The notes: a model not told the origin generated them from the sequence alone. DNA of 11,234 nt from JAJKJG01 sp036386395 (GCA_036386395.1 DASVVU010000100.1:1-11234), one strand, 5' to 3'. Positions 1 to 7,386 are shown, counted from the stretch's first letter. Translations and numbers: made by a program.

Positions 1-13
1 ATCCTGCACGAGG

Positions 14-45
14 TCCTCGGGTCGTCGCTTCGCGCCGCCCGAGGA
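14..45. repeat. Hairpin just past the 3' end of the acyl-CoA dehydrogenase gene
   Basis: TCCTCGGG at 14-21 pairs perfectly with CCCGAGGA at 38-45 around a 16-nt GC-rich interior. It lies 10 bp beyond the stop codon of the leftward dehydrogenase gene, so it may act in 3'-end formation. No T-run follows on the minus strand, so an intrinsic terminator is not demonstrated. The sequence resembles short dispersed intergenic hairpins common in GC-rich Hyphomicrobiales; that family assignment is inference. The element may continue past the window edge. Confidence 0.4.
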
Positions 46-54
46 TGACGGCAG

Positions 55-1848
55 TTAAAATGCTTCCGCCGGCAGCGCCATCACGGCATCGGCCCCGGAC
101 GAGATGCGTGCAAGCCGCACCCCGGTCTCGGGCAGCATGCGCTCCATGAAGAAGCGTCCGGTCACGAGCTTCGCGTCCATGCGCTCGGCGACGCCGTTGC
201 CCTGCTGCTTCCGCGCCTGCGCCGCCTTGGCGATCCGCGCCCACATATAGCCCAAGGCGACGAGGCCGAAGAGGTGCATGTAGTCGGTCGCGCCGGCGCC
301 GGCGTTGTCGGGCTTGGCGAGGGCGTTCTGCATGAACCACATGGTCGCCTGCTGCAGGTGGCCGAGGGCCTGCTGGAGGGGCGCCACGTAGGGCTTGAGG
401 ACCTCGTCCGAGGCGTTCTCCTGGCAGAAGGCGCCGACCTCGTTGAAGAAGGCCATGACGGCTCGGCCGCCGTCCTTGCCGAGCTTGCGCCCGACGAGGT
501 CCATGGCCTGGATGCCGTTCGCGCCCTCGTAGATCTGGGTGATGCGGGCGTCGCGGACGAACTGCGACATGCCCCACTCCTCGATGTAGCCGTGGCCGCC
601 GAGCACCTGCTGGGCCGCGACGGCGTTGTCGAAGCCCTTGTCCGTGAGGACGCCCTTGATGACCGGGGTCATGAGGCCGAGGTAGTCGTCGGCGGCCTGC
701 CGCGCCTTGTCGTCGGGGGAGCGGTGGGCGATGTCGGAGGAGAGCGCGGCCGAGAGCGCGAGAGCGCGGGCCGCCTCGTTGAAGGCCTTGATGGTGAGGA
801 GGTTCCGGCGCACGTCCGGGTGGACGATGATCGGATCGGCGGGTTTTTCCGGCGCCTTCGGCCCGGAAAGCGAGCGGCCCTGGAGCCGGTCCCTGGCGTA
901 AGCCGCGGCGTTCTGGAACGCGACCTCCGACTGCGCGAGGCCCTGGATGCCGACCGCGAGCCGCGCCTCGTTCATCATCACGAACATGGCGTTGAGGCCC
1001 TTGTTCTCCTGGCCGACGAGCCAGCCCTTCGCCCCGTCGTAGTTCATGACGCAGGTCGAGTTGCCGTGGATGCCCATCTTGTGCTCGAGCGAGCCGCAGG
1101 ACACGCCGTTGCGCTCGCCCACGGAGCCGTCCTCGCCGACGAGGAACTTCGGCACGACGAAGAGCGAGATGCCCTTCGTGCCCATGGGCGCGCCCTCGAT
1201 GCGGGCAAGCACCAGGTGGACGATGTTCTCCGAGAGGTCGTGCTCGCCGGCCGAGATGAAGATCTTGGTGCCGGTGATCGCGTACGAGCCGTCGCCGTTC
1301 GGGACCGCCCTGGTCTTGAGCATGCCGAGGTCCGTGCCGCAGTGCGGCTCGGTGAGGTTCATGGTGCCGGTCCAGGCGCCCTCGATCATCTTCGGGAGGT
1401 AGGTGCGCTTCTGCTCCTCGGAGCCGTGGACGTAGAGCGCCGCGATCGCCCCTTGGGTCAGGCCCGGGTACATGCCGAGGGCGAGGTTCGCCGAGGAGAC
1501 GAACTCCTGCATGACGGTGTTGAGCGTCGTCGGCAGGCCCTGGCCGCCGTACTCGGGCGGGGCCGAGATGCCCATCCAGCCGCCCTCGCGGTAGGCGTCG
1601 TAGGCGGCCTTGAAGCCCTCGGGCGTCTTCACCGACCCGTCGTCGAGGCGCTTGCACCCCTGCTGGTCGCCGATGCGGTTGAGGGGTGCGAAGACTTCCT
1701 CGCACAGCTTCGCGCCCTCGGCGAGAACCGCCTCGACCACGTCCGGCGTGGCATCGGCGAAGCCCGGCAGGTTGTTGTACCGCTCGAGCCCGAGCACGTC
1801 GTTCAAAAGGAACAGCGCGTCTTCCACGGGCGCCTTGTAGGTCGGCAT
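55..1848 (-). CDS. Acyl-CoA dehydrogenase, long DmdC-type (597 aa)
   Basis: FAD-dependent acyl-CoA dehydrogenase, expected to catalyse alpha,beta-desaturation of an acyl-CoA in the cytoplasm and pass electrons to ETF. The length of 597 aa exceeds the usual ~380 and matches the branch with an extra N-terminal segment and a C-terminal extension, which includes 3-methylmercaptopropionyl-CoA dehydrogenase (DmdC). Visible motifs: the flavin/substrate signature around TEPHCGTDLG (166-175), QVLGGHGYIEEWG (414-426), and YEGANGIQ (440-447), whose E441 is the likely catalytic base. A short hydrophilic insert rich in K and P lies at about 329-340. The ATG at 1846-1848 has GGAGGGG 5 nt upstream (1854-1860 on the plus strand), which fixes the start. 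It is divergent from sciP and preceded by a 34-bp palindrome. The family call is firm. The substrate is not: this branch is widely annotated dmdC, but many members probably use other medium- or short-chain acyl-CoAs. Confidence 0.93.
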   Translation of the reverse strand: MPTYKAPVEDALFLLNDVLGLERYNNLPGFADATPDVVEAVLAEGAKLCEEVFAPLNRIGDQQGCKRLDDGSVKTPEGFKAAYDAYREGGWMGISAPPEYGGQGLPTTLNTVMQEFVSSANLALGMYPGLTQGAIAALYVHGSEEQKRTYLPKMIEGAWTGTMNLTEPHCGTDLGMLKTRAVPNGDGSYAITGTKIFISAGEHDLSENIVHLVLARIEGAPMGTKGISLFVVPKFLVGEDGSVGERNGVSCGSLEHKMGIHGNSTCVMNYDGAKGWLVGQENKGLNAMFVMMNEARLAVGIQGLAQSEVAFQNAAAYARDRLQGRSLSGPKAPEKPADPIIVHPDVRRNLLTIKAFNEAARALALSAALSSDIAHRSPDDKARQAADDYLGLMTPVIKGVLTDKGFDNAVAAQQVLGGHGYIEEWGMSQFVRDARITQIYEGANGIQAMDLVGRKLGKDGGRAVMAFFNEVGAFCQENASDEVLKPYVAPLQQALGHLQQATMWFMQNALAKPDNAGAGATDYMHLFGLVALGYMWARIAKAAQARKQQGNGVAERMDAKLVTGRFFMERMLPETGVRLARISSGADAVMALPAEAF

Positions 1849-1903
1849 CTAAGCCCCTCCCTCATCCGCAACTGCTTGAAGCGTGGCGACGGCGAGCCAA
1901 TGC

Positions 1904-1937
1904 CGTCGAGATAGTTCACATGTAAACTATCTCGACG
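1904..1937. promoter_or_regulatory. 34-bp palindrome, candidate operator of the acyl-CoA dehydrogenase gene
   Basis: Arms CGTCGAGATAGTT (1904-1916) and AACTATCTCGACG (1925-1937) are perfect reverse complements over 13 bp. The centre holds the self-complementary ACATGT (1918-1923), and the only mismatched pair is C1917/A1924. The site ends 55 bp upstream of the dehydrogenase start and about 157 bp from the sciP start. Size and symmetry fit a dimeric repressor of the TetR or MarR kind, often found controlling acyl-CoA genes. No such regulator is encoded in this window, so the cognate protein is unknown. An alternative is a strong cruciform or 5'-UTR hairpin. Confidence 0.65.
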
Positions 1938-2023
1938 TGCAAGGGAAGAGGGGCGCCGTATATTTTAAGGAATGGCTCCTCTTCGCCGCGCCCGTGCCAC
2001 GCGCCCGCACCTTCGCCGCGCGT

Positions 2024-2038
2024 TTAGGCAAATCTTAA
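2024..2038 (+). promoter_or_regulatory. CtrA-type box upstream of sciP
   Basis: TTAG (2024-2027), a 7-nt spacer, then TTAA (2035-2038) matches the alphaproteobacterial CtrA consensus TTAA-N7-TTAA with one difference. It sits 56 bp upstream of the sciP start. In Caulobacter sciP is transcribed under CtrA control and its product restrains CtrA, so the box fits known biology of its neighbour. Binding is inferred from sequence only. I could not place a convincing -10 element at the right distance. Confidence 0.6.
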
Positions 2039-2094
2039 GCGCGCCGTCCTATGTTGCCTTCGACGTGGTCAGTCGAGTGTGTGAGTAGCGTATC

Positions 2095-2370
2095 ATGACC
2101 GAACCCTTCAGGGCGCGGGTGAAGTATGTGATCGGGCCGGACGGCAGTCCGCTGACGATCGCCGACCTTCCCCCTTCGAACACGCGCCGCTGGGTCATCC
2201 GCCGCAAGGCCGAGGTGGTGGCGGCCGTCCGCGGCGGGCTCCTCAGCCTCGAGGAGGCCTGCCAGCGCTACACGCTCACGACCGAGGAGTTCCTGAGCTG
2301 GCAGCAGTCCATCGACCAGCACGGCCTCGCGGGCCTGAGGACGACGCGCATCCAGCATTACCGGCAGTAA
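2095..2370 (+). CDS. sciP: SciP, CtrA-inhibiting cell-cycle regulator (DUF1153)
   Basis: Small helix-turn-helix protein of 91 aa, the typical SciP length. In Caulobacter it binds CtrA on DNA and prevents RNA polymerase recruitment, shutting off CtrA-activated genes in the swarmer phase. Almost the whole chain matches the conserved family core: VKYVIGPDGSPLTIADLPP near the N terminus (10-28), TRRWVIRRKAEVVAAVRGG in the middle, LSLEEACQRYTLTTEEFLSW (the helix-turn-helix region, about 50-69) and DQHGLAGLRTTRIQ near the end. The ATG at 2095 is the only start that gives this complete N terminus; its Shine-Dalgarno is poor. The gene is monocistronic: it is divergent from the acyl-CoA dehydrogenase, has a CtrA-type box upstream and is closed by a good terminator. 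Nothing in the protein looks degenerate. Whether it controls flagellar or division genes in this organism cannot be read here. Confidence 0.95.
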   Translation: MTEPFRARVKYVIGPDGSPLTIADLPPSNTRRWVIRRKAEVVAAVRGGLLSLEEACQRYTLTTEEFLSWQQSIDQHGLAGLRTTRIQHYRQ

Positions 2371-2392
2371 AGGGGCACGTCCTTCCTGCACC

Positions 2393-2421
2393 GCAGCCGC
2401 CTCCGGGCGGCTGTTTCGTTT
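2393..2421 (+). terminator. Rho-independent terminator after sciP
   Basis: Stem CAGCCGCC (2394-2401) and GGCGGCTG (2406-2413) is a perfect 8-bp match with a TCCG tetraloop. It can be extended by a G-U closing pair (2393/2414) and is followed by the T-rich TTTCGTTT. It starts 23 bp after the sciP stop codon. Confidence 0.8.
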
Positions 2422-2534
2422 GGGGGAGCATTCTCCTTTCGCTCCCGCTCGCGGGGCAAGAGGAGACCGCTCCGGCCCCGATTTCGCCATGGTTCGGACG
2501 AAAGGTCGCGGCGGTGGATGGGTGGTCGGGGTGC

Positions 2535-2549
2535 TTAACGGGACGGTAA
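2535..2549 (+). promoter_or_regulatory. Weak CtrA-like box upstream of the DUF882 gene
   Basis: TTAA (2535-2538), 7 nt, then GTAA (2546-2549) is one base from TTAA-N7-TTAA. It lies 72 bp before the TTG start of the DUF882 gene in otherwise very GC-rich DNA. A single one-mismatch site is weak evidence; chance or a general promoter element are both possible. Confidence 0.25.
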
Positions 2550-2621
2550 CCGTTCCGGGCAAGTCTCCCTTCACCAAGACAAGCCGCGCAGCGCCGCGGC
2601 GACGAAGGGGCGAGCCGCATC

Positions 2622-4118
2622 TTGAGAACCGTGGAAGGTCGTCCGGCGGCCGCATCCGGCCGCGTCCGCGCGCCGGGCGTGCGCCGCATCGCGCTCGCCG
2701 CCGCCGCGCTCGCCGCCTTCATGGGCGGCACCCGCGGGACGCAGGACGCGGTCGCGAACGGCGACACCCGCACGATCTCGATCTTCCACACCCACACCAA
2801 GGAATCGGCGTCGATCACCTTCAAGCGCAGCGGCACCTACGACCAGGCCGCCCTCGAGAAGCTGAACTGGCTCCTGCGCGACTGGCGCACCGACCAGCCG
2901 ACCCGGATGGACCCGCGCCTCTTCGACATCGTCTGGGAGGTCTACCGCTCGGTCGGGGCGGGCGAGCCCGTGCACGTGGTCTCGGCCTACCGGGCGCCCG
3001 AGACGAACGCCATGCTGCGCCGGCGCTCCCGCGCCGTGTCCGAGTTCAGCCAGCACATGGCCGGCAAGGCCCTCGACTTCTACCTGCCCGACGTCGACAT
3101 GGCGCGGGTGCGCGCCGCCGGCATGCGCCTCCAGCACGGCGGCGTCGGCTTCTACCCGAACTCGGCCCACTCCTTCGTCCACCTCGACGCCGGCAGCGTG
3201 CGGGCCTGGCCGCGCATGACGCGGGGCCAGCTCATGGCCCTCTTCCCGGACGGCAAGACCGTACACCTGCCGACCGACAACAAGCCCCTCGCCCGCTACG
3301 AGGAGGCCCGCGCCGAGATCCTGGCGAAGGGCGGCGCCGTCGCCGGCATGGCCTACGCCACGGCCGAGGATTCCGGCGGGCGCCGCAGCCTCTGGGCGAC
3401 GCTGTTCGGCGGCGGCGACGAGGACGAGGATTTCTATGGCACGCGCGGCGGCCGGGGCGGCCGATCCGCCCGCGCCGCCGAGGCCGCCGCCTACGTCCCC
3501 TCGACCGGCGACGACGGCGGCACCCGCGGCGTCCTCGCCTACGCGGCGCCCGAGCCGGACCGCGGCTCCCGCCGCCGGCCCGCCGCCCAACCCGTTGCCC
3601 CATCCGTTGCCGAGACGCCCGCCGCCGCCCAGACCGCCGCCATCGGGCCGAAGGACGTGGCTGCGGACGAGGAAGCCGCGCCCGCCCTTGCGGCGGTGCC
3701 GCTGCCGCCGCGGCGCCCGGGCGACTTCACCGAGATCGCGACGGCGCTCGCCTTCGCGCCGATGCCGCCCGCCCGCCCGTTCGAGCTCGCCTCGGCCATG
3801 ATCGCGCTCCCGACCCGCACCGACGCGGGCCCCGGCCCCAGCTTGCCTAAGGCCTCGCCCGAGGCGCCGCGCCCGGCACTGTCGCCGGACGAGCGGGCGC
3901 AACTGCGCGCGCTCTTCGCCGCCGCATCGAGCGGCGCCGCCCCTGCGCCGCGAGCGAGAGTCGCGACCGCCCGCGCGAAGCCGCAGGGCGACGCCCCGGG
4001 CGGCCTCGTCGCCGAGCCCTCCGCCGGCCTCGCGATGGGCTTCTCGGGCAAGCCTGCGGAACTCTCAGGGAACCGCTTCACCGGGCCGGCCGTGAAGCCG
4101 CTGCCGGTGCTGCGCTGA
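2622..4118 (+). CDS. Exported DUF882 / peptidase M15-like protein with long Pro/Ala-rich tail
   Basis: Probable periplasmic zinc-dependent peptidase-like protein of the YcbK/DUF882 (peptidase M15_2) family, likely acting on peptidoglycan peptides. The N terminus has an arginine pair and a hydrophobic run (RRIALAAAALAAF, 21-33), an export signal. The family segment IFHTHTKES (54-62) follows. The catalytic domain covers about 65-215 and shows the zinc-ligand pattern H145-x6-D152 in SQHMAGKALDF and H187 in SFVHLDAG. After about residue 250 comes a low-complexity region with an acidic patch (DEDED, 266-270), a Gly/Arg patch, and two PLPPRRP/PMPPARP motifs (360-366, 380-386). It ends in a GNRFTGPAVKPL segment that I associate with relatives from the same order. 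I chose TTG at 2622 because GAAGGGG lies 11 nt upstream; GTG at 2631 is an alternative. The tail makes it much longer than bare DUF882 proteins (about 180-200 aa). Its role is unknown, perhaps wall spanning or protein contacts. Confidence 0.85.
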   Translation: MRTVEGRPAAASGRVRAPGVRRIALAAAALAAFMGGTRGTQDAVANGDTRTISIFHTHTKESASITFKRSGTYDQAALEKLNWLLRDWRTDQPTRMDPRLFDIVWEVYRSVGAGEPVHVVSAYRAPETNAMLRRRSRAVSEFSQHMAGKALDFYLPDVDMARVRAAGMRLQHGGVGFYPNSAHSFVHLDAGSVRAWPRMTRGQLMALFPDGKTVHLPTDNKPLARYEEARAEILAKGGAVAGMAYATAEDSGGRRSLWATLFGGGDEDEDFYGTRGGRGGRSARAAEAAAYVPSTGDDGGTRGVLAYAAPEPDRGSRRRPAAQPVAPSVAETPAAAQTAAIGPKDVAADEEAAPALAAVPLPPRRPGDFTEIATALAFAPMPPARPFELASAMIALPTRTDAGPGPSLPKASPEAPRPALSPDERAQLRALFAAASSGAAPAPRARVATARAKPQGDAPGGLVAEPSAGLAMGFSGKPAELSGNRFTGPAVKPLPVLR

Positions 4119-4132
4119 CCTAATCGCGATAG

Positions 4133-4225
4133 AACCGTCATGCCCGGGCTTGGCCCGGGCATCCACGCCTTCTCCCCATCACCGGCAAGTCGTGGATGGC
4201 CGGGCCAAGCCCGGCCATGACGGTT
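4133..4225. repeat. Paired-hairpin inverted repeat between convergent genes
   Basis: Two 35-bp arms (4133-4167 and 4191-4225) are inverted copies matching at 33 of 35 positions, separated by 23 bp. Each arm is itself a hairpin with 10-bp stems: ATGCCCGGGC/TTG/GCCCGGGCAT (4140-4162) and ATGGCCGGGC/CAA/GCCCGGCCAT (4196-4218). The two differences between arms are the two halves of one base pair (C4143-G4159 versus G4199-C4215), so pairing is kept in both. It fills the 117-bp gap between the 3' ends of the DUF882 and dehydratase genes. It looks like a REP-type dispersed element and may stop transcription from both sides. Confidence 0.8.
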
Positions 4226-4235
4226 ACGGCGCGTC

Positions 4236-5939
4236 TCAGCGCGCCGAAGCCCTCAGGAAATCCAGATCGCACCCTTCGTCCGCCTGCAGCACGCGGTCGT
4301 GGTAGAGCTGGGCCCAGCCGCGGGCGGGGGGCGGCGCGGCCTCAGGGCTCGCGGCGCGGCGCTTCGCCAGCTCGGCCTCGTCGACGAGGAGGTCGAGGCG
4401 GCGCTCCTTGACGCTGATGCGGATGCGGTCGCCGGTGCGCACGAGCCCCAGCGGGCCGCCGTCGGCGGCCTCGGGGGCGATGTGGAGCACGATGGCGCCA
4501 TAAGCGGTGCCGCTCATGCGGGCGTCGGAGAGGCGCAGCATGTCCTTGACGCCGGCCGCCGCGAGCTTCTTCGGGATCGGCAGGTAGCCGGCCTCGGGCA
4601 TGCCGCAGGCCTTGGGGCCGGCGTTCTGGAGGACGAGGGCGTCGTCGGGTTGGACGTCGAGGTCGGGGTCGTCGATGCGGGCCGAAAGGTCGTCGAGGGA
4701 GGTGAACACCACGGCCCGGGCCGTCGTCTCGAACAGGCGCGCGTCGGCGGCGGCGCGCTTCAGGATCGCGCCCTTCGGCGCGAGCGACCCGTAGAGCGCC
4801 ACGAGCCCGCCCTTGTCGCTGACAGGGTCGTCGGCGGGGCGGATCACGGCCGGGTCCACGAAGGCGGCGTCCGGCAGCACCCAGTCGCCCAGCGTCTCGC
4901 CCGTGACCGTCTTGGCCGAGAGGTCGAACAGCGGCCCCATGCGCTTCAGAAGTCCGCCGACGCCGCCGGCGGCGAAGAAATCCTCCATGTAGCCCTCGCC
5001 CGTGGGCTTGAGATCGACGAGCACCGGCGTCTCGTCCGAGAGGCGGTTGAGACGGTCGAGGTCGACCTTGAGGCCGAGCCGGCCCGCCATGGCGGCGAGG
5101 TGCACGACGGCGTTGGTCGAGCCTGAGACGGCAAGGAGCGCCCGCACGGCGTTGTCGATGCTCGCCTGCGTGACGACCTTGTCGACGGTGCGCCCCGAGC
5201 CGATGAGGTCGACGGCGGCGCGGCCGGTCGCTTCCGCAGCGCGCAGGCGGTCGGCGTGGACGGCCGGGATCGCGGCGGTGCCGGGGAGCATCAATCCCAG
5301 CACCTCGACGAGGATCGCCATGGTCGAAGCCGTGCCCATGACGGCGCAGGTGCCCTCGGTCGTGGCGAGCCGCCCCTCGATGGTCTCGATCTCGTCCGAA
5401 TCGATGCCGCCCGCCCGGTACTTGCCCCAGAAGCGGCGGCAGTCGGTGCAGGCGCCGAGGCGCTCGCCGCGGTAGCGCGAGGTCATCATCGGGCCGGTGG
5501 CGAGCACGATCGCCGGCTTGCCCGCCGACGCCGCCCCCATGACGAGGGCCGGCAGGGTCTTGTCGCAGCCGCCGACGAGCACGACCGCGTCCATGGGCTG
5601 GCCGCGGATCATCTCCTCCGCCGCCATCGCCATGAGGTTGCGGTAGAACATGCTGGTCGGGCTGAGGAACACCTCGCCCAGCGAGATGATGGGGAAGTCG
5701 AGGGGCAGGGCGCCCGCGGCGAGCACGCCGCGCTTCACAGCCTCCACGAGCTCCGGCACGCCGCGGTGGCAGTTGTTGAAGCCGCTCGCCGTCTGGGCGA
5801 TGCCGACGACGGGCTTGGAGAGAAGCTCGCGCGAATAGCCCATCGAGCGGGCGAAGGAACGGCGGAGATAAGCCGCGAAGGCCGGATCGCCGTAGTTGGT
5901 GAGGCCTCCTTCGAGGCCCTTTCCCTTTTGCTCGGTCAT
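4236..5939 (-). CDS. IlvD/Edd family dehydratase, sugar-acid (arabinonate/xylonate-like) type
   Basis: Fe-S dehydratase of 567 aa that removes water from a polyhydroxy acid to give a 2-keto-3-deoxy acid. Candidate cluster cysteines are C57 (GFNNCHRG), C125 (GGCDKT) and C198 (TEGTCAVMG). Their spacing matches the [2Fe-2S] ligands I recall for Rhizobium L-arabinonate dehydratase. The segment SDARMSGTAYG (471-481) carries the likely catalytic serine S476. LTNYGDPAFAAYLRRSFARS near the N terminus and the RMSGTAYG form favour the sugar-acid group over biosynthetic IlvD, which usually has a GRFSGG-type motif. The start is ATG at 5937-5939, where family homology begins; upstream codons run into asd, and the Shine-Dalgarno is weak. 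It lies 86 bp downstream of asd on the same strand, with no clear terminator between, so co-transcription is possible. No sugar transporter or aldolase is nearby to show the substrate. Dihydroxy-acid dehydratase activity cannot be excluded. Confidence 0.87.
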   Translation of the reverse strand: MTEQKGKGLEGGLTNYGDPAFAAYLRRSFARSMGYSRELLSKPVVGIAQTASGFNNCHRGVPELVEAVKRGVLAAGALPLDFPIISLGEVFLSPTSMFYRNLMAMAAEEMIRGQPMDAVVLVGGCDKTLPALVMGAASAGKPAIVLATGPMMTSRYRGERLGACTDCRRFWGKYRAGGIDSDEIETIEGRLATTEGTCAVMGTASTMAILVEVLGLMLPGTAAIPAVHADRLRAAEATGRAAVDLIGSGRTVDKVVTQASIDNAVRALLAVSGSTNAVVHLAAMAGRLGLKVDLDRLNRLSDETPVLVDLKPTGEGYMEDFFAAGGVGGLLKRMGPLFDLSAKTVTGETLGDWVLPDAAFVDPAVIRPADDPVSDKGGLVALYGSLAPKGAILKRAAADARLFETTARAVVFTSLDDLSARIDDPDLDVQPDDALVLQNAGPKACGMPEAGYLPIPKKLAAAGVKDMLRLSDARMSGTAYGAIVLHIAPEAADGGPLGLVRTGDRIRISVKERRLDLLVDEAELAKRRAASPEAAPPPARGWAQLYHDRVLQADEGCDLDFLRASAR

Positions 5940-6025
5940 GCGGCGGGTGTGCCCGAAGCCGCGGCGGGGATCAATGGCCCTGCCGGCCGGGAGAGCGGAA
6001 GCGCCCTCCGGGCCAGGGCGGCGGA

Positions 6026-7060
6026 TCAGGCCGCCTTCTTCTTCGCCTGCAAAAGCCCGCGGTTGATCATCGCCTCGGCGATCTGGATGGCGTTCAGCGC
6101 CGCGCCCTTGCGCAGGTTGTCGGAGACGCACCAGAAGGAGAGGCCGTTCTCGATCGTGATGTCCTCGCGGATGCGGGAGACGTAGGTCGCGTCCTCGCCG
6201 GTCGCCTCGTGGGGGGTCATGTAGCCGCCGTCCTCGCGGCGGTCGATCACGACGACGCCCGGCGCCTTGCGCAGGACCTCCGTCGCCTCATCCGCGCTGA
6301 TCGGGCGCTCGAACTCGACGTTGACGGCCTCCGAGTGGCTGATGAAGACCGGCACGCGCACGCAGGTGGCGGTGAGCTTGATCTTCGGGTCGAGGATCTT
6401 CTTCGTCTCGACCGTCATCTTCCACTCCTCCTTCGTGAACCCGTCCTCCATGAACGTGTCGATGTGGGGGATCAGGTTGAAGGCGATGCGCTTCGTGAAC
6501 TTCTTCTGCTCGACCTCCTTCAGCGAGTAGAGGGCGCGGGTCTGGCGGTCGAGCTCGTCCTCGCCGTCCTTGCCGGCGCCGGAGACCGACTGGTAGGTCG
6601 CGACGACGACGCGCCGGATGGTGGCCGCGTCGTGCAGGGGCTTCAGCGCCACGACGAGCTGCGCCGTCGAGCAGTTCGGGTTCGCGATGATGTTCTTCTT
6701 GGTGAAGCCGCGCACCGCCTCGGCATTCACCTCCGGGACCACCAGCGGCACGTCCGAGTCGTAGCGCCACGCCGAGGAATTATCGATCACGACCGCGCCC
6801 TGCGCCGCGATCTTCGGCGCCCACTCGCGCGAGACGTCGCCGCCGGCCGACATGAGGCACAGGTCCACGTCCGAGAAGTCGTAGGTGTCGAGGGCCTTCG
6901 CCTTGAGGCGGCGGTCGCCAAAGGAGACCTCGGCGCCCTGGCTGCGGCGCGACGCCAGCGCCACGACCTCGTCGGCCGGGAAGGCGCGCTCGTCCAGGAT
7001 GTCGAGCATGACCCGCCCGACGTTGCCCGTCGCTCCGACGACGGCGACCTTGAAGCCCAT
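6026..7060 (-). CDS. asd: Aspartate-semialdehyde dehydrogenase
   Basis: Converts L-aspartyl-4-phosphate and NADPH to L-aspartate 4-semialdehyde, the branch point to diaminopimelate/lysine, threonine and methionine; cytoplasmic. The 344 aa match the family. The N terminus has the nucleotide-binding GATGNVG (9-15). The catalytic cysteine is C130 in ANPNCSTAQ. R235 and H242 in CVRVPVFISHSEAVNVEF keep the seven-residue spacing of the substrate-binding Arg and acid/base His of known enzymes. VSGAGKDG (159-166) is also typical. The ATG at 7058-7060 has AGGAG 7 nt upstream (plus strand 7068-7072). It is the first gene of a leftward pair with the dehydratase. Upstream is a long spacer shared with a divergent dioxygenase gene. 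There is a TATATC-like patch about 30 bp upstream of the start but no clear -35. Nothing is missing. Confidence 0.96.
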   Translation of the reverse strand: MGFKVAVVGATGNVGRVMLDILDERAFPADEVVALASRRSQGAEVSFGDRRLKAKALDTYDFSDVDLCLMSAGGDVSREWAPKIAAQGAVVIDNSSAWRYDSDVPLVVPEVNAEAVRGFTKKNIIANPNCSTAQLVVALKPLHDAATIRRVVVATYQSVSGAGKDGEDELDRQTRALYSLKEVEQKKFTKRIAFNLIPHIDTFMEDGFTKEEWKMTVETKKILDPKIKLTATCVRVPVFISHSEAVNVEFERPISADEATEVLRKAPGVVVIDRREDGGYMTPHEATGEDATYVSRIREDITIENGLSFWCVSDNLRKGAALNAIQIAEAMINRGLLQAKKKAA

Positions 7061-7386
7061 GGGAATTCTCCTGATCCGGTATCCCCTGATATAGCAGCCC
7101 TCGGCGGGCTTGGCCTCCGCCGCGGCTCGGGGATGATGACCGGGGACGAGGGGGACCGCTCTAGCGACCGGTGGTCGCCGTCGTGACGGGTTTCGCTTTG
7201 GTTTTCGTCAGCGTCGTCACGGCCGGTCCGCCTTTGGCGCGATGCGGAAACAGATGGGTTCCGCCGCCAGTCTGAGCAACACCAAGCGCGGCATTCTGTC
7301 AAGGTCCGCGCCGTCGCGAGAACGTGAGCGCGGTGCTCGGCGGCTTCCGGCATTGTCGTGAGCGGGCGGGCCCGGCGCGCGGCAAG

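Noticed and set aside
274..1914. A long open frame (546 codons) on the plus strand opposite the acyl-CoA dehydrogenase
   Set aside because: It is an antisense shadow of very GC-rich coding DNA: repetitive Arg/Ala/Val/Leu composition, no Shine-Dalgarno, no domain, while the minus-strand gene has clear family motifs.
2571..3902. A 443-codon minus-strand frame opposite the DUF882 gene
   Set aside because: Composition is Gly/Arg/Ala-rich without motifs, and the plus-strand protein shows a signal peptide and metal-ligand pattern.
5940..6131. Extended N terminus for the dehydratase reaching into asd
   Set aside because: The 64 extra residues are low-complexity and overlap the 3' end of asd; homology to the family begins at the ATG at 5937-5939.
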